Source: Apricaphanius iberus
Taxonomy: Eukaryota; Chordata; Actinopteri; Cyprinodontiformes; Aphaniidae
Assembly: GCA_028564705.1 (NCBI GenBank)
Contig: JAPXFQ010002423.1
Span: 1,550,001-1,614,000, forward strand
DNA: 64,000 nucleotides
Direction of reading: 5' to 3'
Shown piece by piece: positions 1 through 11,060 of this stretch (positions within the stretch are counted from its first letter, which is position 1; each line of letters opens with the position of its first letter). The notes under the pieces were generated by a model. The model did no database searches. It worked only from the letters and a program-made list of their open reading frames with translations, and had not been told where the DNA came from. The translations under genes and the position numbers were made by a program.

Positions 1-512
1 GACAACGTATATCACAGAAACATTAAGTTTTATATTTTAACACAAAGTTAGAGAAACTCCCCCCTAACTTTATATATGGCACACAAAACATGATTGATTC
101 ATTCAAATGTTTGCCAAGACCAGCCTCCTTACAACCATGCATAATTAATTACCTTCCTGTTATTCTACTTAAATCGTGACTTTACAAACCAGAGTTTTTG
201 CTTACCGTTATTTCTTACATCCTTCCATTGTCAATTGTATGCTGATGCTATCTGCCTGTAATTTCCTGCTCAATGTCCTGTTTTTCTGTGACCCAAACAA
301 GAGCTGACTCTGCAAATACCTCTAAAACAATCTTAAAAGTATAATTAAAAAGTATGGTAACTAAAACACCTTAATCAAACATTAATAGATGTTTAATATA
401 CTTAATTGTGTACTGTTTTTTTCTGTGTTTTGTTCTCCAAATGTGATGCGCTTTGTGACCCTGGTCTTTAAAGGGCGCTATATAATTACCTTTTACCTTT
501 TATATTTTACAG
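1..512. other. Unassigned left flank with a short dispersed repeat
   Basis: No gene is recognised before 513. Two repeat pieces are visible. Positions 366-403 match 43347-43384 at all but one base. Positions 447-492 (CTTTGTGACC, then GGGCGCTATATAAT) resemble the generic 3' tail of teleost LINE/SINE elements. The rest is AT-rich and featureless. Confidence 0.5.
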
Positions 513-701
513 CTGCAGGTAATCCCACACTGCAGTCAAAAATACACGGTCAGGTTGTTGATCTTCTTGAGTCACCTATGAGTTTAACTATCCATGGTGA
601 AACTGCAATCAGAATTTTGAAAAAGAGCCGGAAAAAGCTGCTGTTTCCGACATTTAGAAAAGTTTATGACTCCTCTGATTCCCTTCAGTATCTCAAGATG
701 G
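513..701 (+). CDS. Candidate internal exon of an unidentified protein gene
   Basis: A 189-bp open stretch is preceded by a pyrimidine-rich acceptor (TTTTACAG, ending at 512) and followed by a donor (GG then GTGAGA from 702). In the open frame it begins and ends in phase 1, so it is a symmetric exon that can be included or skipped without breaking frame. The predicted residues are hydrophilic and basic in the middle (ILKKSRKKLLFPTFRK) and include an LLESPMSL stretch. There is no zinc-binding, membrane or transposase motif. I do not recognise the family. A second possible acceptor (CTGCAG, ending at 518) would shorten it by 6 bp. No neighbouring exon can be assigned, so it could also be a chance open frame or a TE-derived exon. 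Confidence 0.35.
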
Positions 702-1274
702 GTGAGAATTTTTGGCCCTCAATCCAATCGCGGATGCAAAATATATAGCTAGTCTTCCTGATGTGCTACATGGCACTTTGAGGGACTGGTGAGCTGTGGT
801 ACATCTTAAAATCTAAAGAATATGCTCAGTTTGTCATAGCTTTTTTCAGGATATTTTTTTCCTAACACTTGTTAGGGTTTTTTAGTTTGAAGAACAAAGT
901 AAAACAGCCAGGTAAACTGTGAAAGGTAGGCACGAATCAGAAAGATGCAGCAACGGAGGGTAACAGTCTTTGGACACATTTAGTGATTAACATGCTAACA
1001 TGCCAATTGCTAAAATTCCTCAGCTTCATCATTCAGTCATTTCAATATTCAAGAAGTTTCCTAAATTTCTAATCCATTAAACTGAGAAGGGAGGATCCTT
1101 AGTAAATATGAAACTTAAAAATAAAGCATCTTCATTCTTAAAGGAACTATTTGAAGAGAAGAAAAATGAATAGTTGGAATAGTTTCCCTAGTAGAAACTA
1201 GAGAGCTTTAAAAAGATGAAGAAAGGAAAATGATATGCCACATTATGTTTGTGTAAATGGACACTGTTACCTTC
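702..1274. other. No feature recognised
   Basis: AT-rich sequence without a supported open frame, repeat match or splice-delimited exon. Confidence 0.4.
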
Positions 1275-2662
1275 TTATGATGATGATGACAGATATTTTG
1301 TTAATCCGCGACTGGGGAAATTCGAGTGTCGAGCAGCATACAGTGTTTGACATGCATAATCAAACACTCTAACAATACAACATCAATACTAATAAATTAA
1401 GGTTAAAAAACACTATCAATAGTAATAAAAGGTGCACATTATGAGGGTCAGTTGTACTGCCTTATGGAAAAAAGGACTTCCAGACCCTCTGGGTTCTGCA
1501 ATGCATAGAGAAGAGACGGATACTGTGGTGGCTTTTCTGAGCAGCCACAGCATCATGCATAGGGTGACTACTGTTGTTGAAGATGGCCTGCATCATGCTC
1601 CTCATTCTTTTCTCCACGGGTAAACCAACAGTAGTGTTCACTCCACTCCCCATCACTAATATACACTTCGTGACCAGTTTATCCAACCGGTTCTCCTCTC
1701 TGGCCGTCATGCAGTTTCCCCAGCACACAACAGCAAAGAACACATCACTCGCCACAACAGACATTTAGATTAAGCATTTCACTGCTGATCTCAAAGGATT
1801 TAAGCTTCCTAAGAAAGTAAAGTCTGCTCTGTCATTTCTTGTATGCCACCTGTACATGCACCAACGAGTCCAGTTTATGGTCCAGATGAACTCCCAGTAA
1901 CTCTGCACCATATCAATGCCCACATTGCATTCCATTACTACAGGAAGATAATCTGTTTTCCTCCTTCTATAGTCCACAATCATCTCCTTTGTCGTTGATA
2001 CGTTTAAAAGGAGTCCATTGTTCTTACTCCAGGTGGTGAAGTCCGCAATGACCCTCCTGTACTCCCCCCTCATCCCCTCCTTTCACACAAGCAACCACAG
2101 CAGTGTCATCAGAGTATTTCTGTATGTGGTATGATGGCGATCTGTATATAAAGTCTGATGTATACAGGGTGAAGAGAAAAGGTGATAGTACAGTTCCTGG
2201 GGTGCTTCAATGTTTGTAAACACTATGTCAGAGATGGTGTTCCGCAGTCTGACATAATGTGGTCGCTCTGTCAGATAATTAGTGATCCACCCAATGAGAG
2301 CTGGTGCCATGCTCAGATTCTCCAGTTTGCTTCTGAGGATCTGAGGCCTGATGGTATTGAAGGCACTGGAGAAATCAAAAACATTAGCCTCACATACACC
2401 CCTGGGCCATCCAGAAAAGAGTGGACCCGGTGGAGCATGTACAGGATGGCGTCCTCCACTCCCATGTTCTCAAAGTAGGCAAATTGTAGGGGATCTTTTG
2501 CCTGTTGCAGTTGTGGCCTTAGGAGCCGTAGGAGGAGCCGTTCTAGGGTTTTCATAACCACGGACATCAGGGCCACTGGTCTGTAGTCTTTGACCCCAGA
2601 GGGTGTCCCGCCCTTAGGCACAGGCAAAAAGCAGGATTTTTTCCAAAGGCTTGGTACCATAG
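1275..2662 (-). mobile_element. 3' fragment of an L2/CR1-type LINE, reverse transcriptase relic
   Basis: Read on the minus strand, three out-of-frame pieces give successive parts of a non-LTR reverse transcriptase. At 2660-2313 is the start of the RT core (LPVPKGGTPSGVKDYRPVAL). At 2310-2083 is the segment before the catalytic loop (IGWITNYLTERPHYVRLRN). At 2073-1462 is the C-terminal part (TTWSKNNGLLLNVSTTKEMI, then CWGNCMTAREENRLDKLV). The 3' UTR runs down to a short TCA-type repeat near 1277-1290. Frameshifts separate the pieces and the endonuclease half is missing, so this is a dead, 5'-truncated copy. The 'GVKDYRPVAL' and 'NVSTTKEMIVDY' motifs place it in the L2/CR1 group. It is a different subfamily from the copies at 5866 and 37551. 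Confidence 0.85.
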
Positions 2663-2850
2663 TTGATTAAAACAGAAATACCATGAACAAAATATAAGGT
2701 CTTATATTGAATCATAGTCATTTTTTATTTCATTTCAGGCTGTGAAAAGTACATTGAAATAAAATAAAACTTTCCTAGTTTTGTTGGATTGATTACTTTG
2801 TTTTTGTTTCCTACAAGTCATATGCATTGTGCAGTCTGATGTCTCTCAAC

Positions 2851-2940
2851 TTCCTCTTGACAATAACCAATAGATATTCTATGGGGTCCACCACGTTCCT
2901 CTTGACAATACCCAATAGGTATTCTAAGGGGTCCACCACG
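2851..2940 (+). repeat. Two-copy 45-bp tandem duplication
   Basis: Positions 2851-2895 and 2896-2940 are direct neighbours differing at a few sites. Each contains CTTGACAATA and GGGGTCCACCACG. The unit is a multiple of three, so an open frame runs through both (FLLTITNRYSMGSTT, then FLLTIPNRYSKGSTT). There is no evidence that it is translated. Confidence 0.8.
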
Positions 2941-4040
2941 TCAGGAAGGTTGCTGACCTATCAAGGCAAGCACAGTAAGACCCTTGTTATTGAACCAGCC
3001 ATTGCAACCTTTGGTAGTGTGGGTAGGTGCCACATTCTTGTTAGCAGAAGGACACATTAAGTGTTCTAAAAATTGGATGACTGACTTGAAAGTGGACTTA
3101 CGAGAACAGTGAACCAAGACCGGCAGATGCTGTACTTCTCCAACAGTGAAGACAAACGGAAGCTGCTAGGACATTAATTTCGAAATGAAATGCAAATGTT
3201 ATTTTAATCTGAGAAGAGGACTTTATGAGCAACAGCACAGTTATTTTTATCCCTAGTTCAGGTAAAACTCTTTTAAAGTTGTCTCAGACTCAGGAGTGGT
3301 TTGAAATAAGGACTACATTTGTAACACATATGCAGGATTCTTCAGTGTGTAGTGTGGGGTAGCTCCTTCAGTCTACTCTGGGTGAAGCTCCTCTAAATTC
3401 TTGAATCAATTTTGCCATAACAATCCTCTCAAGGCTGCAGTTACTCCTCTTATTGGTGCATCTTTTCCTAACACTTGTTTTTCTTCTACTCAACTTTCTA
3501 TTAATAGGTTTGCATAGAGCACATTGTGAAAAACAGTTCCTTCAGCACTGAACTTGTGTACATACCCTCCCTGGTGAGCATGTCTTCTGGTCATGTATCA
3601 AATCAGCAAACTTTCTCATAATTGTGTAGCTACTAACCAGGGGAGCTACTAGACAATTTTGTTGTTAGGGTGAGAAATTCTTGTTATTATCAATGTTTTT
3701 CGGTCCGTTATTAAAATTATTATAATGGCATATTCAAAATATTTGATTTGTTTTAATTGATAATCAAACTAAAGAGATATGACGAGAAATAAACATTCTG
3801 CTATCACACTTCAAGCAGTTGCTGTGGAAGTTTTTTCCAGAGTAACAAAAGCCACTGACTGTGTCCTCAATAACTACACTGTTTTGGGTTTTCATTATGT
3901 TTAAGTAATAGCAACCAAAATTAGAATACAGACTATATTTTGCTCATTGTGTAATGAATCTAAACAATATACTGCATTAGTTTCAGCTTAAATTAATGAC
4001 ATGGGTTTTTTTTACAATGTCAATTGGTTTCACTACAGTT
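2941..4040. other. No feature recognised
   Basis: Mixed AT-rich sequence. Only short, unsupported open frames are present. Nothing resembling a TE end is clear. Confidence 0.4.
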
Positions 4041-4049
4041 TTTTTTTTT

Positions 4050-4240
4050 TGGAGCTGTCACGTGGCATAGTTGGTAGAACTGTTGCCTTGCAGCAAGAAG
4101 GTCTGGGGTTCAAATCATAGCCCGGGGGTCTTTCAGCATGCAATTTGCATGTTCTCCCAAAACTTCCCCCACAGTCAAAAAAGCATGATTGTTAGGTTCA
4201 TTTTTCTCTCTAAATAGGGCTTGGGATTGTGTTGTCATCA
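4050..4240 (+). mobile_element. SINE with tRNA-like head, 5' part
   Basis: After a T-run the sequence has a tRNA-like head: GTGGCATAGTTGGTAGAACT (A-box-like) and GGGGTTCAAATC (B-box-like). It is followed by the CATGTTCTCCC and TCTCTCTAAAT body blocks seen in an abundant teleost repeat. The characteristic GATGGATGGA tail is absent here. A tail of the same family lies about 850 bp downstream (5075-5235), so this is either an element split by an insertion or two partial copies. Confidence 0.6.
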
Positions 4241-4369
4241 CCTAAAGCGGCCGCTATGTTAGTAGATTTCTTACAACAACAGCGCGCAGTTTGCAGATGT
4301 ACCCACTCTCAGTCTTGTGGCTTAATTTAATCTATTTTTCATTTGATCTACTATTGTCATTATTCAACC

Positions 4370-5018
4370 ATGGTAAATTGTTGCTGTGTTGTGGGTGCAA
4401 CAGCACAACACATGATCGCTAGGGGAACAAGGTGGAAAACAGGCTAACTTTTCACCATGGAGAATCTGAAATAAAGTGTTGTTGGTTTGCTTGGATTGCA
4501 GCTGTAAGGCGACCAAACATAACCTTCAACAGTATCCTAGTGTCGATGAGAGTGTCTTATCAGCATTTTCATTCTGTTAGGTTAAAGATGGTATATATTT
4601 ATTATACATCATTTCTTTCCTTCAACCGCGAAATGCATACCAACACATACATACCTTTAAGCTAATGCATACGCACTGAAACACGTTGTGTAATGTTAAC
4701 AAGTATAATAAGAGTTATGGTCTATCTGGTTATATTAGGAATATTAAATTAATAATTCACATAAACAAAAGTACCAAAATGCACAATTGGGGAATGCTGG
4801 CGTCATCCATACTTAGGACCCTTTTATATTTTCATATATTCATGGGTCAGACCAACAACAACTTCTTCTACTGGATGACAATTTATATTGTTACTAGGAA
4901 ACCTGCAAATGTAAAGCATACCTCTCATCCAGATTGGGCCACACTTAGATTAAGGGCACAGAGATATCAGAGAGCCTTCATTATTGACAGGTTGGCCACA
5001 CGTCCCATCTCTCAGTAA
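4370..5018 (+). pseudogene. Decayed THAP-domain sequence, probably transposon-derived
   Basis: From the ATG at 4370 the frame reads MVNCCCVVGATAQHM, the cysteine-rich start typical of THAP zinc-binding (C2CH) DNA-binding domains. It stops at 4445 and resumes in another frame with LTFHHGESEIK and WIAAVRRPN, matching the 'FHRFP...W..AIRR' middle of the fold. A further open piece at 4890-5018 reads KPANVKHTSHPDWATLRLRA, similar to the linker after the THAP domain in fish THAP/transposase-like proteins. Stops and a frame change show it is not functional as read. THAP domains occur in P-element-type transposases and in host proteins. With SINE pieces on both sides, a transposon origin is the simpler reading. 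Confidence 0.45.
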
Positions 5019-5074
5019 GTGTATATACATGGCATATAAATAATAATTATAGATACAAAAGTAGCGTATCCCAA

Positions 5075-5235
5075 GCCTATTACGCTTAGGTATGATTGTG
5101 TGTGTTCTTTCTGTATGTCTCTTTGTTGTCCTCTGATGGACCTGTGAACCCCCCCCCCACATACACACACACACACACACAGCAACCTTAGATTGGATAG
5201 ATGGGATGGATAATGGGATGGATAATGGATGGATT
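5075..5235 (+). mobile_element. SINE 3' part with C-run and (CA)n
   Basis: Contains the body and tail blocks of the common teleost SINE (GCTTAGGTATGATTGTGTGT, CTGATGGACCTGTGAACC) and ends in repeats of GGATGGATAATGGATGG. A C9-type run and a short CA repeat (about 5159-5182) interrupt the normal tail. Confidence 0.65.
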
Positions 5236-5864
5236 TTTTTCTACAGTATCTGTGTATAAGGATAATATTTTGATTTATCGAAGCATTAAGTTATCCGAGA
5301 TAATCTAGAAATGTCTTGACCAATAGAACAGCATGTGCAGTTTATGAAATGCCTAACACAGTGAAAATGCAAAGGGCTCCTGATTACTTTAAGGATTTGT
5401 TATGCAGCTGGCAGCTGTTTCCTGACAAAATGTTGATGAAAAACTCTTGGCACTCAACTTCAAAGAGTCAATTAACAAAAATTAAATGTTGTGGTGTGTG
5501 TTGCAACACAGATGCTGAATAAAGAAAAAGACAAACTTGGATTACAAAGGTAATAGTATTATTGCTGTTGTGAATTTACGCGCCCCCCCAAAAAAAAAAA
5601 AATGTATGCAAGTGATTCACGAATACTCTTGATATGTGTATGCAACATATTTAAAATCAGACACTGATGATAATTGCAATAGTGCATTCGCAGTCTTTGT
5701 TTACAGCAATATTAATCCACCAGAGGATGTATCCTACTTTATTGCTTCATGTCTTCATGTGAGGGTAATGACACACTGAATATAATTTTCAAAAGACAAC
5801 CTAGTGTAACAATTAATTTTGATAATTTTTAAAATGTTTTTTTCTACTTTAAGTGAATAAAATG
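5236..5864. other. No feature recognised
   Basis: AT-rich spacer with a homopolymer run (C then A) near 5583-5601. No supported gene or element. Confidence 0.4.
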
Positions 5865-5865
5865 T

Positions 5866-6300
5866 TAAGATGATGGATGGATAGACTTTATTGCCATTAC
5901 ACACCCGTGTGCATAGCAATAAAAGTTTATTCTGACTGGCATAATAAAAACAGTTAAAAACAATAGAGATAAATAATAAAACAACACAATGAGAAAATCC
6001 ACCTGGCCAGGATGTGAAGGGTCAAAGTGTGTGGATCTTGCTCTACTGAAGCACCACTTAATGGCAATGTCGTCAAATGAGGGCAAGGGGCAACCAGTGA
6101 TGTTTTGAGCGGTCTTTATTATCCTCTGTAGATGTTTGTTAGCAATTGTGCATTTGGCATACCAGGCTGCAATGCAGTATGTGTGGACACTCTCGACTGT
6201 ACAGCAAGAGACGGATACCAGCAGCCTCTTCTCAAGGTCATTCCTTTTTAGTACCCTTAGGAAGAAGTTTTTGCTCACCCTTTTTTACCACTTTACTATT
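5866..6300 (-). mobile_element. 3' terminal fragment of an L2/CR1-type LINE
   Basis: The minus strand encodes the C-terminal end of a non-LTR RT (TVESVHTYCIAAWYAKCTIA, IIKTAQNITGCPLPSFDDIA). A 3' UTR follows, ending in the ACTTTATTGCCATTACAC / GGATGGATAG signature at about 5866. Only the last ~100 residues remain. This domain lies downstream of the catalytic YxDD box in L2-like LINEs. Confidence 0.8.
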
Positions 6301-7471
6301 AGTAAACAAATATATATTTTCTCACAGCAGATACCAGCAGCAATCAAAATCTCTTCGATCCGGTCTTTAGAAATGTATAAATACTTTCAATCTTCTTCCC
6401 TGCCATCTCATAGCGTGTTAGTTTGAAGTAATTTAGATTTTGCTCCATTAAACTAATTGCAGTCTAAATTAGAGGAGGCTTGTGTCTGCCAAAGCCCTTG
6501 GTGATCCCAAGGGCTCTCTGGAGCTGTGCAGCTGACACTGCATGCTGCTTAGTGAGTCTGGGGCTCCATCTGTGCCAGCCTCTCCCACTGGGTGCCCTGT
6601 ACCAACCAATCCTCCACAACCCCCTGATGCCAATTTCACACATCTGCTCCCCCTACATGATGCTGTACTTCGAAATACCAACACAGATGCAACATGTGCT
6701 CTTTATAATTAGTCAGAATATTTTGAGTTAAGTCTATTTTTGTAGTTTGACTTTGTAACATCTAAAGCCATCAAAGGGAATATATTTTTTCTGACTAGAA
6801 TTTAAAATCTATTAGTTTTCATATTAGGATAATGCTATTTATATAGCCATACATCTTAAAATGTTTAAGTATTCTTGTTTTTAGACTGCTTCGGAAAAAG
6901 AAATTCTGATTGTTTTTTAAATATATAAAAAAAAATATTTGATTAAATATTTTCATTTCAAGATTATTTTAATAAATGACTTAATCACCTTTGTTTCACA
7001 CAAAACACTTTACTGGTTAACAGTGAGTCCTTGGTATTGTTGAGGATATTTCCAAGAATGTAGTTATTTGGCTATTAATAGTGACTAACGGTAGTAAATA
7101 AGATTAATAATGTTGGGAACATTATTATTCGGGGCACCACCTTTATCAGGAACTATTTTAATCACCAAATGTCTATGTCAGTCTCATAATCTGAAGTAAT
7201 TAATTATTTACCGTAGATTGACCATAAACCTTGCCATATGTGTTAGTTGAACAAGAAACAACAACAGTTACTTTCCAAAATACAAAATGTATTTACAGGA
7301 AAAATAAGGAAAATATTTTAATCACCAAGCTAGAAAAATTATAAATGAATAGTTAAAATAAAAGGACACAAAGCGGTGAATATGTAATACGATGATTCTG
7401 GTGTCACAGCTCCAGAGAAATTTGGATCTTTTAAGAACCAAAGACTTGATCTGCAGATGCTGGAATGAAAT
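6301..7471. other. No feature recognised; GC-richer patch at 6475-6660
   Basis: A patch with higher GC (6475-6660) is open on both strands for about 70 codons but has no recognisable motif. The rest is AT-rich. Confidence 0.35.
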
Positions 7472-7513
7472 CTGAATTAGTTTATCTAATTTTAATTAGT
7501 TTAACTAATTCAG
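7472..7513. repeat. 42-bp near-perfect palindrome
   Basis: The 20-base arm 7472-7491 (CTGAATTAGTTTATCTAATT) pairs with 7494-7513 (AATTAGTTTAACTAATTCAG) with 18 of 20 matches and a 2-base loop. Could extrude as a cruciform or be the remnant of a short foldback element. Confidence 0.75.
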
Positions 7514-8423
7514 CACCAGTGGTTTACCTCTAAACCAATAAGCAATGTAAGAAAACACAAAACATTCTTTGGATTAAGAAATGCAATGTTTAAAAATGAT
7601 CTGGATAAGAGTAATTAGTTGGATAATTACTTAATTCATGGATTGACCACGACAGTAAAACAATCTAATTACTGTACTTTGATCAAAATAAGGTGAGTTC
7701 AAACATGGCTGATGAGATTAGTTTCTGTTCGTAAACAATACATTTTTAAACCGTGTTCTGTTTGAACTGTTTATAGCTATCTTTGATTATGAAACGCCGG
7801 CCTAAACCAACCCGTGGGCTTTTTTAGTTTTAGCTCTCTGTGGCGCATGTGGGACGTTTAGAGTGGCTCAAATACATTTATTAAACATTAAACAAAAAAA
7901 TGAAAAACTCCTGTCTAATTGAGTAGCTCAAATTACAGGATTTTAATGACTTTGTCTAGAAAAATCTTTTGAAAACACTGATTAAAATATCCGGCCGAGG
8001 CCTGGTTTACCCAAAGAGAGCACATGAAACTTAAAAAGTTAACAATAAAAAAGAGGGAAACACCTTTAAAATTGGTTATCCTAATTAATTTGCCTCTGCA
8101 AAAACAGACCTTATGAATGTTTAAAATCCTCCGAGTTGTTGCACGTCGATGAGGGAAAGGAGACTTCCCAAGATTGTTAGCCAGCAGGCTAACAAGGGAT
8201 CTCTAACCTGGCTAGCAGCGCTGGTAAGCTCCTGGCTCCCTCTTTCTCCTGGCTGGCTGTGTGGCGATCGGTGTCCACCTTTTTAACAGTGCCTTTCTAG
8301 AGCTCTCCAGTTTGGCATTCACCTCTTATCGGCTCTGTGGCGGCGGCTAAATGCACCGCTGCAAACATTCCAGCTCTGTATCACGTTCACCCGGTGAGAG
8401 AAAGGTATGTGTTCGGGTAGCAA
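7514..8423. other. No feature recognised; GC-richer patch before piggyBac remnant
   Basis: The first part is AT-rich. From about 8130 to 8400 the sequence is GC-richer and contains a small hairpin (GTTAGCC-AGCA-GGCTAAC near 8177). It abuts the piggyBac remnant at 8424 and may be either that element's divergent 5' part or older flanking DNA. Confidence 0.35.
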
Positions 8424-9115
8424 GGTGGTCATCACAACGCTAATTGTGACCGAGGTGGGAGGGATGTAAAAATCCGCGGAAATAGCAGATGTGATCGAAA
8501 ACAGGAGAGAAAAAAGATCGCTTATAAGCGAGTAAACAGCAGTAAAGTTCTCTGCCCCGCTGCAAGTGAGGATGATGATGATGATTTTGGTGAGGTTTGC
8601 TTGACAGATGAGGAAGAGTAGAATCACCAGTGGATCAGACAATTTGATGAGCCTGTTGGTTATTTTTGGGACGGAGCTGTAAAATTCTGTGGCCAATATT
8701 TTCTTTCTGTTGATTTTATATAGTGAATAGAGTACCGGACCCACATAAGAAAGGACCTAAACCGATATATCCACCTGTTCTTGAAAAAAAGCCAAAAAAA
8801 ATGAAACATATAGATGTAGAAAATACATATATAGAAAAATCTAAATAAAAAAATGTAATTCTTGATTAAATAAAAATTTTAAACAATGTAAAAAAGCAAA
8901 GATTTGTAAAAGTCATGCAATCCAATACTGCCAACGCCTGATGTCGTCATAATATGCTAATTAGATGTATGATTTTGTTCGTGTCAAACTTTGGATCATA
9001 GTGAAGATTTTTCTAATTTACAGTGTACCTTGATAACCATATTAAAGCTACAACATTTTGAACTAGTAATATCAAAATTGAATATTTTATAGAAAAAACC
9101 CCAGCGCCTAGACGG
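8424..9115 (+). mobile_element. piggyBac-type element, 5'-truncated copy
   Basis: Homologous throughout to the right three-quarters of the element at 12480-13366, with the same blocks in the same order: TCATCACAACGCTAATTGTG, CCGCTTATAAGCGAG (here TCGCTTATAAGCGAG), GATGAGGAAGAGTAG, GGCCAATATTTTCTTTCTG. It ends with the terminal repeat AGCGCCTAGACGG followed by TTAA (9116-9119). No matching left terminal repeat is found upstream, so the copy is truncated or its 5' part has been replaced. Confidence 0.8.
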
Positions 9116-9144
9116 TTAAGTCAATAACATGGTTAGTAAGTTTG

Positions 9145-9430
9145 GCTAAAATTGGCCAATTCTAAATTGCACTTAGGTATGGATTATATGTCTTGTTTGT
9201 ATGTGTGTTGCCTTGTGATAGACTGGCAAACTGTCCAGGGTGTACCCTCACCAGTTTACCTCCTGAGACCAGCCTTCCTTGGTCCCACCTGTCTGTCTCT
9301 CTGTTGCTCTGTGATGGACCGACATCCTATCCAGGGTGTGTCCTGTCTCTTGCCCGATGACTACTGGAGATAGACACTCACTATCCAGCGACCTTTCGAG
9401 GATAAGCGACATACATAATGGATGGATGAG
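9145..9430 (+). mobile_element. SINE 3' part with internally duplicated tail
   Basis: Shows the TCTAAATTGCACTTAGGTAT block, then two successive versions of the TGTGAT(A/G)GAC...ATCC/CTGTCCAGGGTGT tail segment (about 9210-9250 and 9300-9345). It ends in GGATAAGCGACA...ATGGATGGATGA. The duplicated segment suggests two truncated SINEs in tandem. Confidence 0.65.
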
Positions 9431-9669
9431 TCACAGCTCAAGTTTGAATTTTAAAAAAGATTTAGAAAAACAGCTAAAGTTGAGCTTCTGGTCATTAAGG
9501 TTGGAAGGCTTACCTGTCATTGCCTCATAGAGAAAGTTCCTTTTTTAAAACCTGGATCTTGTTTTTTTTTTTTTTAGCAAATATTGCCTTCATTTACTGA
9601 TCCAGACAAGCTTGGAGCTGCTTGGTGTGGTTTAGGAGGAGTTTATATCCACTCGCAATTAGCGTACAG

Positions 9670-10491
9670 CCTTATAATAGGAGTCAATGGGGGCAGGAGG
9701 TTGCTGCCTGTAATAAGGCATTATCTGCCCCAGAACATCTTCATTTAACCATGTTTTGTTACTAAATGTTAGCACTCCCCTACGAGTTCAGAACTTCTTG
9801 AAAGTGATCATTATTTCGGTTCCAGGATAAATTAGAGGCTATAATATTTTTTTTTTCTCTTAAAAAAGAGAAGGCTTTTGGGGCCTTTATTAGACAGGAC
9901 AGATTTTGAAGGGGGAGAGAGATGGGGAACGACATGCAGCAAAGGTCACCCTGGATGGGACTCGAACCAGGGACGGCCACGTCAAGGACTGAGGCCTTCG
10001 CACATGGGGTGGCCACTCTAACCACTACACCATACGGCACTCCAAGGCTATAATACAGTCAAACTATCATCCAATTACAACTATGTCATTGATGTGTTCC
10101 ATTCCAGTTGTAGTCTCAGCAGGACTTTCACTCTGTGTTCTACTTGGTACTTCAGACATCAACATGGTTCGTGTGTTTTTTTAAATTGCACTAACTGAAT
10201 GACCAATTGGACTAACTTCAGCTTCAGGCTCCCTTTGCAACCTATGCAGACAGCTGTAATGGCAGCTGCTTCTATGTCATTGAAATCTCAGGTTAGTGTA
10301 AATTGGAATGGGTTACATCAGAAGCCTGTAAAAACCTCAGAGCTAACCTTAGCACCGCAAAGGCATGTTGAATTTACAGGGGAATAATGGTAACTATTCA
10401 TAACAAATCATGGATAAATGTAGGCATTTTGGGGCAGATAATGCCTTATTACAGGCGGAAAACTACTGCCACCATTGACTCTCATTATATG
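9670..10491. mobile_element. Inverted-repeat (foldback-type) element interrupted by a SINE
   Basis: About 110 bp at 9670-9780 is repeated in inverted orientation at 10379-10491. Both arms contain CCTGTAATAAGGCATTATC, GAGTCAATGG and a conserved inner block (CATTTA(A/T)CCATG). This long inverted repeat with no transposase fits a non-autonomous MITE or foldback element. Its core includes a later SINE insertion (9847-10044). Target duplication is unclear. Confidence 0.75.
9847..10044 (-). mobile_element. tRNA-derived SINE, complete with target duplication
   Basis: On the minus strand it starts with a tRNA-like head at 10044 (GGAGTGCCGTATGGTGTAGT) with a B box (GGTTCGAGTCCC). The body is the usual GCTGCATGTCGTTCCCC / CTCTCTCCC block, and the tail is A-rich (T-run at 9846-9856 on the plus strand). 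It is flanked by a perfect 11-bp duplication AGGCTATAATA (9836-9846 and 10045-10055), which proves insertion into the surrounding inverted-repeat element. The orphan tRNA head is not a functional tRNA gene. Confidence 0.85.
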
Positions 10492-10739
10492 GATAATTCA
10501 GATTTAAGTATTCTGACTGGGCCACTCTAAAATATCAATCAATATAACTTCCAGTCAAAAGAAACATACTGATTAAAATTAAAAGATTACTCGAAACCTT
10601 AATTTGCCAAAGGTTTTAACAGTATTTCTGCACTCAAACTGGATCTGGTATTCTCATACAGTGCATTGGATTTACATAATTGTAAATTGGCACTATAAAT
10701 ATATACCATAGTAAATAGAATTTTGCTAGTGTTCATGAG

Positions 10740-11060
10740 TCAATCAATCAACCAATCAAACTTTATAAAGTGCTTTTCATACAACACAAAGTGCAACTCA
10801 AACTGCTTTACGCATTAAAAGAAAAGAGACCCCACATAAGCCTCCCACCCCTCCCCCACAAATTTACAAGCAATAACACAATTATAACCCCTTCCCCACA
10901 ACTATATGCATACACATTAAGAAGATCAGTTATAAAACATAGGATGTCCAGAGGAGGGAGGGATTAAACCGCCAGTTTCACCAAGGTTCTACCCGGAGAG
11001 CACCCCGGCAGCAACAGCCGACCTCCGCCCCCGAGACAGAGGGCTCCAACAGAGGAAAGA
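10740..11060 (-). mobile_element. LINE/SINE 3' end with (TCAA)-type tail
   Basis: Begins TCAATCAATCAACCAATCAA then ACTTTATAAAGTGCTTTTCA, the reverse of a 3' end widely seen in teleost retroelements. It continues through a C-rich stretch (10840-11045) without an open frame. Likely a 3'-UTR-only copy in minus orientation. Confidence 0.6.

Noticed and set aside
8319..8744. 141-codon minus-strand frame
   Set aside because: Shadow of the piggyBac derivative; the same antisense frame appears in the copy at 12670-12921.
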